NCBI GenBank assembly: GCA_052315415.1
Contig: JBLSDH010000005.1
Span: 9,868-73,867, forward strand
Source of the DNA: Cuniculiplasma sp052315415
GTDB taxonomy: Archaea; Thermoplasmatota; Thermoplasmata; Thermoplasmatales; Thermoplasmataceae
Direction of reading: 5' to 3'
DNA: 64,000 nucleotides
The notes beneath the pieces are model-generated. The model was not told the DNA's origin. It saw only the letters and a program-made list of their open reading frames with translations, and searched no databases. Shown here piece after piece: positions 43,452-52,362 of the stretch. The position numbers and the translations under genes are program-made. Numbering within the stretch: position 1 is the first letter of the stretch; each line of letters begins with the position of its first letter.

Positions 43452-43958
43452 TCATCTTTTTCTGTATTTGTAAAAACCAACAATTATTATTCCTACTATT
43501 AAAAGTGAAGCTCCTGTGTAAGCACCAGTCCAGCTATATATGGATATGACCCCTACAAAAATGGATAGTGTGGCCCCTCTTGTGGTGTTTTCATTTTTCA
43601 CTATAAAGTGCCACAATCCTCCATTTTGTGATATAATTGATTCACTTGTACCTATCCCTGTAAAATTTGAACAGGCAAACTTATTACCTTGTGGCGAAAG
43701 AAGAAAGGATTGAAATTTATTTGTATTGTTAGTCAAAATGTGTACACTGTAATCTATTGTGTTCCCAGGTGAGTACATGAATGAAATGTTCTCTGTGCCA
43801 TTTTCACCTATTCTGTATTCATTGTAATGGTTAATTGTACTGTATATTGTGAATACAGAGATTCCAAGAACTGAGGCAGAAACAGCAATCATTATAACTC
43901 CAACTATGAATATTCTATCAATAAATCGTTCTGTTGAGCCAATGCCTCTGCCTCTCAT
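43452..43958 (-). CDS. Small membrane protein with extracellular domain, unknown
   Basis: A 168-residue protein with two membrane spans (about 14-38 and 141-163) and an Asn/Ser/Thr-rich loop between them with several N-x-S/T sequons. Both termini are basic (MRGRGIG, YKYRKR), consistent with a cytoplasmic N- and C-terminus and a glycosylated outer loop. I do not recognise the family. It is transcribed alone, between valS and the RHH gene. Confidence 0.7.
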   Translation of the reverse strand: MRGRGIGSTERFIDRIFIVGVIMIAVSASVLGISVFTIYSTINHYNEYRIGENGTENISFMYSPGNTIDYSVHILTNNTNKFQSFLLSPQGNKFACSNFTGIGTSESIISQNGGLWHFIVKNENTTRGATLSIFVGVISIYSWTGAYTGASLLIVGIIIVGFYKYRKR

Positions 43959-43990
43959 GTGTATATTATTATTATATAATTAATAAATAT

Positions 43991-46315
43991 TTAGAATATT
44001 TCAACAACAAGTTCATTTCCTTCCTTAAATTCTATTGTATCCTTGAACAATTTTTTGATCAGATTTCTGTCTGCATTTTCAAAGTTTTCAGGTATCATCA
44101 CAATAATCTTCTCGTAGGATTTTTTCAAACTTTTTGCTTTCCCTCTTGTTTTTCTTATCTCTGAAATGATTGCAATAGTTTTATCAAAATCTTCAACTTT
44201 TTTAATTTTAAGACTTTTTGGCCATTCTGTCTCATGAATGGAATTTGAGTTTCCAAGCTTATGATAGACCTCTTCAGTTATGAAAGGCATAATCGGTGCA
44301 TACATTTTAAGCATCTGTTCCATAACATATCTTGCCACATTGTATGTCTCCTTGATCACGGAAGGATCCTCATCCCTCAGGAAGGGTTTAATTATTTCAA
44401 GATAGCTGTCACAGAACACTGGCCAGAAAAGGTTATCAAGTTCAAATCTGGCTTTTGACATGTTATATGAATCCATTGCTGAAGTTACTGATTCAATGGT
44501 TTCATTCAATTTTTCCAGGATCCAGATATTGAAATTTTTTTCAATATTGAGATTCAGAATGTCAATTTTTTCCACAGATTCATTGTATAATAAAGAGGCA
44601 GCGTTTATCATTTTTATTGCAGTTTTTCTCCCTCTCTGCATATCCTGTTCATTGAAATTTACATCCTCATAGGTTGTGGACGAAATGCTCCAGTACCTCA
44701 CTGAATCGGCCCCATACTTATTTATCATTTCCCAGGGATCAACTGTGTTATTCTTGCTTTTGCTCATTTTATTCCCATATGGGTCATTGACATTTCCGCT
44801 TATAACAATGTTAATCCAAGGTATATCTTTCTGATGGATCATTGATCTGAAGATAGTTGTGAATGCCCAGGTTGAAATAATATCCTGCCCCTGAAACCTC
44901 ACATCCATTGGTACATCCTTCAGATGGTATTTTTCCCTAACAATTGTTGGTGTAATGGATGAGGTGAACCAGGTATCCATCACATCCTTCTCTCCAATAA
45001 GTTTATCAGAACCGCATGTGGAACACTTTCTCCCATTTTCGAATCTGGGATCAACAGGCAACTCCTCCTCGCCTGGTGTATTAATTGAATTACAGTGAGT
45101 ACAGTACCACACAGGTATTGGTATACCCATTAATCTCTGTCTTGAAATACACCAGTCCCATTTTAATCCTCTTACCCAGTTGGAATACCTATCATTCATG
45201 AACTCAGGTATCCAATTAACCCTGCGGCCATATTCAAGAAGATCTTCCTTCCTGTCCAGGTATCTCACAAACCACTGTTTACTTATATCAATTTCAATGG
45301 GTGTGCCACATCTTTCGTGAACGTTTACACTGTGTTTTATCCTCTCTTTTTTTACAACAAATCCATTTTTCTCAAGATTTTCAATCATTATTTTTCTCCC
45401 ATCATCTATATTTTCACCAGAGAGTATGTGTCCATCATTAAGTCTGCCATTTTCATCCATGATCTTACGATATTCAAGATTATGTCTTTGATAAAGAATA
45501 AAATCATTCTGATCTCCAAAGGTGCATATCATTTCTGATCCGGTACCCTTATCCAGCTTAACCATATCATCAAGTATCACCGGGACGGAAAAGTTGAAAA
45601 TTGGTACTATAATCTTAATATTTTTAAAATCATCAGCCCTTGGATCATCTGGATTCATTCCTATGGCGACACAAGCACCAAGCATTTCTGGTCTTGTAGT
45701 TGCTATTGTCAATTCCTTCCCATCTTCTGATCTGAATTTTAAATAAACAAACCATGTTTCTCTTTCCTCATCATTCATTTCGATCTGAGAAATGGCTGTT
45801 TTACAAACTGGACATCTCACAGTCATGCCTTCATTTCTGTAAGCTATACCATCATGAAGCATTCTTATGAAATATCTCTGGGATATACTCCAAATATCTT
45901 TGCTGTATGTAATATATGGATTTTCAAGGTCAGCAGAGAAGCCCATTCTGTAAAAAAACTCCGTCATCTTTCTTATTGTTTCTTTACTGACCATCTCAAT
46001 TTTATTTATGCCATCCTGACCCTGAAGTGTCCCGGGTTTTACCTTAAGAATTTTCTCAGAGTACCTTTCTGTTGCCAACCCATTGTTATCAAAACCAAAT
46101 GGGTATATTACATTAAAACCCCTCATTCTTTTGTATCTGCCCATAATATCCTGATGAGGGTATGAAAATGCATGGCCTATATGGGGGAGACCAGAAACTG
46201 TTGGAGGGGGTGTATCTATAATATATGTATTTTTCAAATCTCTATTGTAATTTGGTGGGTTTTCCCTCCAGTATTTCATCCATTTTTCCTCAATGGAATT
46301 AATATCTTCAGGCAT
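43991..46315 (-). CDS. valS: Valyl-tRNA synthetase
   Basis: Class I synthetase for tRNA-Val. HIGH appears as SGLPHIGH and KMSKS as GNKMSKSKNN. The CP1 editing domain contains TTRPEMLGACVAIG, and zinc pairs are CPVC and CTHC/CSTC. I start at ATG 46315 (774 residues): a TATA-like ATTTTATTC about 26 nt upstream fits, and the extra 19 residues of the longer frame are not family-like. The C-terminal coiled coil of bacterial ValRS is absent, as in archaea. It is divergent from the DUF2240 gene. Confidence 0.95.
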   Translation of the reverse strand: MPEDINSIEEKWMKYWRENPPNYNRDLKNTYIIDTPPPTVSGLPHIGHAFSYPHQDIMGRYKRMRGFNVIYPFGFDNNGLATERYSEKILKVKPGTLQGQDGINKIEMVSKETIRKMTEFFYRMGFSADLENPYITYSKDIWSISQRYFIRMLHDGIAYRNEGMTVRCPVCKTAISQIEMNDEERETWFVYLKFRSEDGKELTIATTRPEMLGACVAIGMNPDDPRADDFKNIKIIVPIFNFSVPVILDDMVKLDKGTGSEMICTFGDQNDFILYQRHNLEYRKIMDENGRLNDGHILSGENIDDGRKIMIENLEKNGFVVKKERIKHSVNVHERCGTPIEIDISKQWFVRYLDRKEDLLEYGRRVNWIPEFMNDRYSNWVRGLKWDWCISRQRLMGIPIPVWYCTHCNSINTPGEEELPVDPRFENGRKCSTCGSDKLIGEKDVMDTWFTSSITPTIVREKYHLKDVPMDVRFQGQDIISTWAFTTIFRSMIHQKDIPWINIVISGNVNDPYGNKMSKSKNNTVDPWEMINKYGADSVRYWSISSTTYEDVNFNEQDMQRGRKTAIKMINAASLLYNESVEKIDILNLNIEKNFNIWILEKLNETIESVTSAMDSYNMSKARFELDNLFWPVFCDSYLEIIKPFLRDEDPSVIKETYNVARYVMEQMLKMYAPIMPFITEEVYHKLGNSNSIHETEWPKSLKIKKVEDFDKTIAIISEIRKTRGKAKSLKKSYEKIIVMIPENFENADRNLIKKLFKDTIEFKEGNELVVEIF

Positions 46316-46395
46316 AAGGAGTACATATATGTATGAATAAAATTCTTTCCCATTAATTACCGATAAAACCATATCTTTTTACAGCATCTTCCTCT

Positions 46396-46878
46396 ATGAA
46401 TAAAGAGATGGCCAAGGCGTTACTGGTCATTGCAATAAGGGAGAGGAAGGATCAGAAAAGGTTGAAAGAAGAGGATCTGAAAAATATAATAGTTTTCAAG
46501 AGAAAAATACTAAAGGAGGAAACATTCAATGAATTCTTCAAACAGTGCATTGATTCAGGATTAATAACCAAGCTGGATGATAGAATTGAGATGAATTTTA
46601 ACTGGATGGGAATTAAGATTCCCGTGGATTTTTCAGTTTCAGAGGAGGATCTCTTTTCAGATCAGGGACAGGAGGAGACACTTTTTGAAAAATTGCTGAA
46701 CATTGCTTCCAGTTCGGAGTTGATAACAAAAAGGGAAGCCCTTCGATCCCTGAATAACATTCTTCCAAACACAAAGTATTCCAACAATGTGATCAAACTC
46801 TGTGCATTGATGAACGATCTGTACATTGATTTTTCAAGTCTATATGGTGAAATTGAGGCTGAAATTACTCGGATTTGA
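46396..46878 (+). CDS. DUF2240-like protein
   Basis: A 160-residue helical protein resembling the archaeal DUF2240 family (COG3612). It has a charged N-terminal helical region (ALLVIAIRERKDQKRLKEEDL), a middle FFKQCIDSGLITKLDDRIEMNF that reads like a small winged helix, and a C-terminal helical bundle. Function is unknown. It is divergent from valS and overlaps the convergent TPR gene by 14 nt. Confidence 0.72.
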   Translation: MNKEMAKALLVIAIRERKDQKRLKEEDLKNIIVFKRKILKEETFNEFFKQCIDSGLITKLDDRIEMNFNWMGIKIPVDFSVSEEDLFSDQGQEETLFEKLLNIASSSELITKREALRSLNNILPNTKYSNNVIKLCALMNDLYIDFSSLYGEIEAEITRI

Positions 46879-47617
46879 GTGCCTTCAGCCTGTTTGCAAT
46901 TTCATTAGCCCGATTAAAGTCCATCCCTTCCATGTACAGATCAATGGCCACGTCGTAAAGATAGGAAACAACATTAATCATCTCTGATTTTTCTTTTTTA
47001 GTCTTACATTCAGAAAGGATTTTCTCTGATTTTTGAAGATTTTTTTCTGCCTCATTTATAGCCTCCTCAATGTTCCCACGATCTCTCAGTATCTTGATTC
47101 TTCCAACCAGAGCCTCAAAATAGTTATCCCAGTCCTTTTCCTTCTCCGCCTCTTTTTCCACACTGCTGTATACTTCAAGAGCCTGGTCAGACATTTCATT
47201 TTTTTCAGATAGAATATCAGCCTTTGCGTTTTTAAGGGAGAGTATAAGCATTTTATCACCTATCTTCTCCGACACACTTAGTGCTTCATCTATGGATTGT
47301 ATAGCCTTCTCCGGGTCCCCAGCCTCGTCCTGCATGTAGGCCAGATTCATCATTTCAAGGGCCAGAAGATCATACTGCTCAAGTTCGTTCCTCAGTTCCA
47401 GTGATTTTATAAGATTTTCAATTGCAGAATTTGTCCTGACTCCTTCCTTACTATAATATATCTGTGATTTCTTTTCATATATCTCTGCCATTATCTCCTT
47501 GTCACCTGAATAATTTTTCTCCATTTCCTCTGTCTGCTTTAATGCCTCATTGTACATTCCCTTGGATATTAGTTTATCAACATTTTTGAAAAACTGTTCA
47601 TCAGTTTTCTTTTCCAT
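46865..47617 (-). CDS. TPR-like repeat protein
   Basis: Cytosolic helical-repeat protein of about 250 residues. Repeating units such as MAEIYEKKSQIYYSKEG, MNLAYMQDEAGDPEKAIQSIDEAL and GRIKILRDRGNIEEAINEAEKNL have the TPR pattern (small residue, aromatic, A..P/D). It probably mediates protein interactions; partners are unknown. ATG 47617 is preferred over GTG 47626 because AAGGAG lies 8 nt before it. It is just downstream of HMG-CoA reductase and slightly overlaps its 3' end. Confidence 0.8.
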   Translation of the reverse strand: MEKKTDEQFFKNVDKLISKGMYNEALKQTEEMEKNYSGDKEIMAEIYEKKSQIYYSKEGVRTNSAIENLIKSLELRNELEQYDLLALEMMNLAYMQDEAGDPEKAIQSIDEALSVSEKIGDKMLILSLKNAKADILSEKNEMSDQALEVYSSVEKEAEKEKDWDNYFEALVGRIKILRDRGNIEEAINEAEKNLQKSEKILSECKTKKEKSEMINVVSYLYDVAIDLYMEGMDFNRANEIANRLKALKSE

Positions 47618-48884
47618 CAGACCCACTCCTTATATTTTTCAATATATCCTCAGCAAATTCAGTATTAATTCTGTTCGCCTCAACCATTCTTTTTGCAACC
47701 ATCTCTATCTCATCTCCTATTGCACCTGCCCTAATTGCAACATTTCTTGAATGCAGTGACATATGACCCTTCTGTATACCTTCCATTGCCAGTGCTCTCA
47801 TTGCTGCAAAATTCTGAGCAAGGCCAACACTTGCCAGAATCTCACAGAAGGTTTTTGCATCTTTAACTCTCATTATTTCCATTGCAATCTGGGCTTTCCT
47901 TGAACTTTTGATTGTTCCACCAACCGTACCAACACTGAGGGGTATTTCTATGTATCCTTCTATGTTTCCATCTTCATTTAGAGTGTAATGTGTAAGAGCC
48001 TTGTATTTACCAGATAGTGATGCATATGAATGGGCATTTGCCTCTGCCTGTCTCCAGTCATTCATGGTTGCAAGGAGAACTGCATCTATTCCATTCATTA
48101 TTCCCTTATTGTGTGTGGAAGCCCTGAATACATCATGCTCTGACAACATTGCAGCCTGCATAAATCTCTCTGCAAACTTCTTTCCTCCAAGTTTCTCAGT
48201 TGGAATTATACATTTTGATCTTGTTATTCTCAGAGGTGTTAGATTACTCAAAATTCTGAGAACAACTTCTCCACCAGTTAATTCTTCAATTAATGGTGCA
48301 ATGGTCTCTGCCATGGAATTGACTATATTTGCCCCCATTGCATCCCCCACATCAACGGTTAACATTAAAACCAGCACATTCTTATCATATTCAGGTTCTA
48401 TAAACCACAGGTCTTTAAGTCCCCTGTTCTGTGAAGATAGTGTTTTACTTATAGTATTTGCAGTTTTAATTATTCTTTCCTTATTTTGTAAAATGTTTAT
48501 CTTTGCTGAATTTCTCATTTTAACCTTAGTTATCTGTACCTGTGCATATATGAGGGATTCTGAAGATATGGCTGTAAAACCACCGGTTTCCCTTACTATT
48601 TTTGCAGCATTTGAACAAGCAGCAATAACAGAAGGTTCTTCAATTGCCATAGGGATAAGCCTTTCCTCTCCATTTATTACAAAGTTTGTTGCAATTCCCA
48701 CAGGCAACTCAAGTTTGTACGTAAAATTCTCAACCAAATTGTTTGCAACAGACTCTGGCATACGTCCGTCCTCACCTAATTCTCTCTCAAGATCCTTTAT
48801 TTTAGTGATCTCACTAAGTTTTTTTCGCCTCTCCTCTGGCGTCATATTCCTGAAACCTTCTATCCTCGAACTGAAATCAACCAT
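47601..48884 (-). CDS. mvaA: HMG-CoA reductase, class II
   Basis: Reduces HMG-CoA to mevalonate for isoprenoid lipid synthesis (427 residues). The catalytic residues are visible: Glu in IEEPSVIAACS, Lys in ASTHNKGIMNGID, Asp in NDWRQAEANAHSYAS, and His in GHMSLHSRN. This is the class II form more common in bacteria, rather than the class I form of most archaea; Thermoplasmatales are known for it, through ancient transfer. The dinucleotide motif is DVGDAMGANIVNS. Confidence 0.94.
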   Translation of the reverse strand: MVDFSSRIEGFRNMTPEERRKKLSEITKIKDLERELGEDGRMPESVANNLVENFTYKLELPVGIATNFVINGEERLIPMAIEEPSVIAACSNAAKIVRETGGFTAISSESLIYAQVQITKVKMRNSAKINILQNKERIIKTANTISKTLSSQNRGLKDLWFIEPEYDKNVLVLMLTVDVGDAMGANIVNSMAETIAPLIEELTGGEVVLRILSNLTPLRITRSKCIIPTEKLGGKKFAERFMQAAMLSEHDVFRASTHNKGIMNGIDAVLLATMNDWRQAEANAHSYASLSGKYKALTHYTLNEDGNIEGYIEIPLSVGTVGGTIKSSRKAQIAMEIMRVKDAKTFCEILASVGLAQNFAAMRALAMEGIQKGHMSLHSRNVAIRAGAIGDEIEMVAKRMVEANRINTEFAEDILKNIRSGSDGKEN

Positions 48885-48937
48885 GCTGATTGTAAAACCT
48901 ATGTATTATTGATATTAAATATATGTGTTTGTACTTT

Positions 48938-50179
48938 TTATTGCTCAGAAATCTGAGATGGAAGCCTGTTTGCAATTCTACCTATGAAAACATTTGTGAT
49001 CACGGAAAGAATCATCAGTATGTAAAGAACCAGAAATACAGATGATATATTTTTGCTATAGTAGCTTATGAGTGTATCATAAATGACTATGCCTGCTGCG
49101 CCACCAACTGTATTTCCTATTCCCCAAACCCATGTATTGGCCCTGGTTGCAGTTTCTTTTGGAATCTTTTGGCCTATGAAGCCAAGCAATGATGGGAAAC
49201 CTGTGAAGGCCGCGAATGCGTATATGGCAAAGAATACAAGGTCAATGTAAAAATTCCTGAAAAGAATGAATGGTAAAAATGAAACGGCTGAAATTATGCC
49301 TGCGGATAGTATCATTATGTTTCCACCATATTTTTTTGTGAGGTGACCGAATAATGGCTGCCCTAAAATTGGAGTAGCAAGTGAAACAGAAACAAATATT
49401 AGAGAGTAAAGGTTGTTTTTGAAAACATCATTAAGATATGTGAAAATATTTATAGAAATTGCAAGCTGAAATGCGGATCTCAGGAACATAGTTAATGTGA
49501 GTATGAAAAGAAATGGAATAACTCCAGAAAACGAAGAAATTTTAATTGCCTTTACCTTTTCATTTTTTGAAATGTAATCCTTTCTTTCTGTTCTTGTAAT
49601 TAAATATATTATTAGTGTGATTATAAAATAGTACAAAGCAAGAATTAAAAGTCCCTGGGATACACCAAGGAATATTACAAGTGCTCCAGTTATAAAAAGC
49701 ACAACTGCTCTACCAACGCTTCCCATGGAACCGTTCAAACCCAGATAAAAAGAAGAATCCTTATTTTTAAGTGAATATCTTAAAATTGAAGCTCCCAAAG
49801 GATGATAGAAAGCTTGTCCAAGTCCAAGAGTTATTGCACCGGAAATCACGAATAGGTACCTTTCATTAATGTTAATTTTTGCTGCGAAGAGGAAACCGAA
49901 AGCAAAAAATAGTACCGATATTCCAAGAATCAAGATTCCAAGACTCATCAGTTCAGGATCACGGTCAGATCTGTCAGAATATGAACCAAGTGGAAGGCTT
50001 AGCAATCCTGAAAGAAGTATGTAGAATGCAGCTATTATTTCAAGAACAGATTGGGAAAGACCAAAAAAACTTTTTGTAAAGTATGGAATGAGAAATGAAA
50101 ATAACAGAAAAACACCATCATTGGAGAAATGGGCCAATGAAGTACCTGTTAATGCTCTCAGTCCCGTGATTTTTTTCAT
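48938..50179 (-). CDS. Major facilitator superfamily transporter
   Basis: A 413-residue transporter with about twelve membrane spans. The MFS loop 2-3 signature appears as GSYSDRSDRDPELMS near 67-81, and a matching loop in the second half is GHLTKKYGG. Substrate unknown; the fosmidomycin-resistance-like efflux group begins similarly (HFSNDG near residue 17). Two AGACAATTG direct repeats flank its TATA-like region (50192-50229), suggesting regulated expression. Confidence 0.88.
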   Translation of the reverse strand: MKKITGLRALTGTSLAHFSNDGVFLLFSFLIPYFTKSFFGLSQSVLEIIAAFYILLSGLLSLPLGSYSDRSDRDPELMSLGILILGISVLFFAFGFLFAAKININERYLFVISGAITLGLGQAFYHPLGASILRYSLKNKDSSFYLGLNGSMGSVGRAVVLFITGALVIFLGVSQGLLILALYYFIITLIIYLITRTERKDYISKNEKVKAIKISSFSGVIPFLFILTLTMFLRSAFQLAISINIFTYLNDVFKNNLYSLIFVSVSLATPILGQPLFGHLTKKYGGNIMILSAGIISAVSFLPFILFRNFYIDLVFFAIYAFAAFTGFPSLLGFIGQKIPKETATRANTWVWGIGNTVGGAAGIVIYDTLISYYSKNISSVFLVLYILMILSVITNVFIGRIANRLPSQISEQ

Positions 50180-50191
50180 TTTTGGGCATTA

Positions 50192-50229
50192 CAATTGTCT
50201 ATATAGATTATGATAAAATTCAATTGTCT
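50192..50229. promoter_or_regulatory. Direct repeats flanking the MFS promoter
   Basis: CAATTGTCT occurs at 50192-50200 and 50221-50229, 29 nt apart. Between them the minus strand has AATTTTATCATAAT, a TATA-like box for the MFS gene, so one copy sits near the transcription start and one upstream of the TATA. The upstream copy is also close to the divergent 53-residue gene. The repeat is a candidate regulator site. Confidence 0.45.
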
Positions 50230-50251
50230 GTTACTGCAGTGTTAAAAAAGG

Positions 50252-50260
50252 TATTATATA
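50252..50260 (+). promoter_or_regulatory. TATA box for the 53-residue gene
   Basis: TATTATATA is centred 24 nt before the ATG at 50280. This gives a leaderless transcript and supports the small gene as real. Confidence 0.6.
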
Positions 50261-50279
50261 GGATTTGATTAAAGGTTTT

Positions 50280-50441
50280 ATGTCAACAAAGTTGGCTGAA
50301 ATCGAAGTCGTAAAGGTGAGTGAGATTTATCAGGCTAAAATTATGCTGCCAACCGGTGAGGTTATTAACCTAGAAAATGAAGACTTCGAAGAGATCCTGG
50401 AGCAAATTGCCAACGATCTCGAAGAGAGATTTTCAAACTGA
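50280..50441 (+). CDS. Small acidic protein of 53 residues, unknown
   Basis: An ATG-to-TGA frame of 53 residues with a well-placed TATA box (50252-50260). The product begins MSTKLAEIEVVKVSEI, has a strand-turn IMLPTGEVINLE, and ends in a Glu-rich amphipathic helix. The pattern resembles a compact beta-alpha domain. I do not recognise it. The codon use looks richer in G and C than its neighbours, as for a highly expressed gene. It ends 6 nt before tRNA-Ser, so both may be in one transcript. Confidence 0.7.
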   Translation: MSTKLAEIEVVKVSEIYQAKIMLPTGEVINLENEDFEEILEQIANDLEERFSN

Positions 50442-50447
50442 TTGTAT

Positions 50448-50530
50448 GCGAGGATGGCCCAGTGGTACGGCGGCAGCCTGCTAAGCTGTTTCTCGTTTAG
50501 AGAGCGTGGGTTCGAATCCCACTCCTCGCG
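50448..50530 (+). tRNA. tRNA-Ser (anticodon GCT)
   Basis: Acceptor GCGAGGA (50448-50454) pairs fully with TCCTCGC (50523-50529), discriminator G at 50530. The anticodon loop CTGCTAA gives GCT. A long class II variable arm (TTTCTCGTTTAGAGAG) and the T arm GTGGG-TTCGAAT-CCCAC are present. CCA is not encoded and there is no intron. It lies 6 nt after the 53-residue gene and 10 nt before the DUF2079 gene, with no clear TATA box of its own. Confidence 0.96.
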
Positions 50531-50540
50531 TGGATTTTAG

Positions 50541-52289
50541 ATGTTTATCAAAAAAAATTGGTGGTTTCCTCGGATTAATTTGTTCTTTTTATTGATTTTA
50601 CTATCTCTGATTATATTTGTTGTATACGATTACATCTCATATCTTCGTTACATCTCATTTTCTGAGAATATCTATGATCTGGGAGTAAACAGTTCAATAG
50701 CTTTTAATGTATTGAGGGGAGAAACCCTTCTTGGAGAAATAAGGAGTGGAGATGTTGCTTTCAATAAACTCATATACATACCAATTGGCCTGGTATATTC
50801 AATTTATCCGAAAGAATATTTTCTTATGTTTATTCAGAATTTCTTTCTTGCTTTCTCATCCATACCGGTATATTTTATAGGAAAACTGGTTTTAAACAAT
50901 AATAAATATGCCTTCCTTTCAGCTTTTTTGGCCCTTCTTTATTACCCACTTGGTGGTGTTTACTGGTTTGATTTTCATTACATGGCATTCCTGCCGTTCT
51001 TTTTTTTATCAGGAGTATATTTCTTTCTTAGTAAGAATTATAGATTTAGTTTATTATTTTTCTTCATTGCCTCTATTACAGATTTATATTCTCCTGTAAT
51101 AATTTCAGCATATCTAATTTCAGAATTAATAATGTCAAAGAGTGGATTTAGGGAGAAATTAGATAAAAAAGAAACATTTTATTTATCAATAATATTTTTA
51201 ATTTCCATAATTGTATTCCTTCTTCCATCCTTAACCACTCATTATTTTTTACCTGATAATTATGTGGGTGTAAAAAGCAATATTCTCTATAATGGAATTG
51301 CCAGTTCATTTTATTATAAGATAGAATTTCTCTTTCGTATATCATTTTCATTGGCTTTTATTCCTTTTTTAGGATTTGAATATGTTCTAACACTTGTTTC
51401 TTATGTACTTTTTATATTTTTTAATGCAAACATACCATATCAGTCCCAGTTATTTTTTCAGTACCCTTCATTGTATTATCCTGCTGTTGTTTTAATGCTT
51501 ATATCTGGATTCAAAAGGCTTCAACATCCTGCATTTAAGAGGATTGTTAAAAAAATTTCATTAACAGCCATTGCCGTAACATTGATTACATTCATACTGC
51601 TCACACCCGCAGGAGTCCTTGCAATTCCGGGTAAAGATTCAACTGGATCATACTTCATTACAGGATCTCCATATGGATACAATGAAAATCAAAAGATAAC
51701 ATATACAAAAGTTGACCAGAATCTATGGAGTATGATCTCTTTAATTCCAAAAGGCTCCTCTGTTCTAGTTCAGGGAAATTTTCCTGAGTTTTTTCAGGGC
51801 TATGATTATATTTGCCCAGGGACTGATTACAATATAACAGTTCCTCAATACATAATTACGGATCCTTACTCATATCTGTTTTACAATTCAGTCACCTGTG
51901 TTAATGGAGTTCAAACCCCCATTAAGAGCGTAAATTATCTCCTAAATCACTTCAATTATGGTATTGTCTATGACTATGAGGGTGCTGAGCTATACGAGCT
52001 TAACTATTCACTGCCTCCTGTCTCTGTCCATTACTACAATAGAAACATAACGGGATCTAACATTTTATTTTATGGCAATTCCGGGCAATCAATACTATAT
52101 TTAGATTTCAACGCCGGATATTTTATACCGATAGGCACATTCAATATATGCGTTTACAATTCAACATCACTGATTTACAGTGGAAATTATTCCTTCAATT
52201 CCTATGTAACTGATTTGAAAATTAATATGAATTTTAAATCTGTATATACACTGGTCATAAGGCAGAAGTCTTTATCACCGTTATCATAA
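50541..52289 (+). CDS. DUF2079-like polytopic membrane protein
   Basis: A 582-residue membrane protein resembling the DUF2079 family. About nine to ten spans fill the first 360 residues, and a C-terminal outer domain of some 220 residues has many N-x-S/T sequons. The early ENIYDLGVNSSIAFNVLRGE resembles the acidic first loop of GT-C glycosyltransferases, so a lipid-linked sugar transferase role is possible. The ATG is only 10 nt from the tRNA-Ser end, leaving no room for its own promoter, so it is probably freed by tRNA 3' processing. Confidence 0.8.
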   Translation: MFIKKNWWFPRINLFFLLILLSLIIFVVYDYISYLRYISFSENIYDLGVNSSIAFNVLRGETLLGEIRSGDVAFNKLIYIPIGLVYSIYPKEYFLMFIQNFFLAFSSIPVYFIGKLVLNNNKYAFLSAFLALLYYPLGGVYWFDFHYMAFLPFFFLSGVYFFLSKNYRFSLLFFFIASITDLYSPVIISAYLISELIMSKSGFREKLDKKETFYLSIIFLISIIVFLLPSLTTHYFLPDNYVGVKSNILYNGIASSFYYKIEFLFRISFSLAFIPFLGFEYVLTLVSYVLFIFFNANIPYQSQLFFQYPSLYYPAVVLMLISGFKRLQHPAFKRIVKKISLTAIAVTLITFILLTPAGVLAIPGKDSTGSYFITGSPYGYNENQKITYTKVDQNLWSMISLIPKGSSVLVQGNFPEFFQGYDYICPGTDYNITVPQYIITDPYSYLFYNSVTCVNGVQTPIKSVNYLLNHFNYGIVYDYEGAELYELNYSLPPVSVHYYNRNITGSNILFYGNSGQSILYLDFNAGYFIPIGTFNICVYNSTSLIYSGNYSFNSYVTDLKINMNFKSVYTLVIRQKSLSPLS

Positions 52290-52362
52290 ATTGCTTTACA
52301 TTCGTGTATTTTTCATACTCTCTCTTAAAACGCTTAAATATTTCAATAATATTAATGAGAGA

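Noticed and set aside
46316..46372. Longer N-terminus of valyl-tRNA synthetase
   Set aside because: The added residues cover the probable TATA region and do not resemble the family; ATG 46315 gives the usual N-terminus.
48001..48912. 303-residue plus-strand frame opposite HMG-CoA reductase
   Set aside because: It is the antisense shadow of a clear HMG-CoA reductase gene and has no protein-like motifs.
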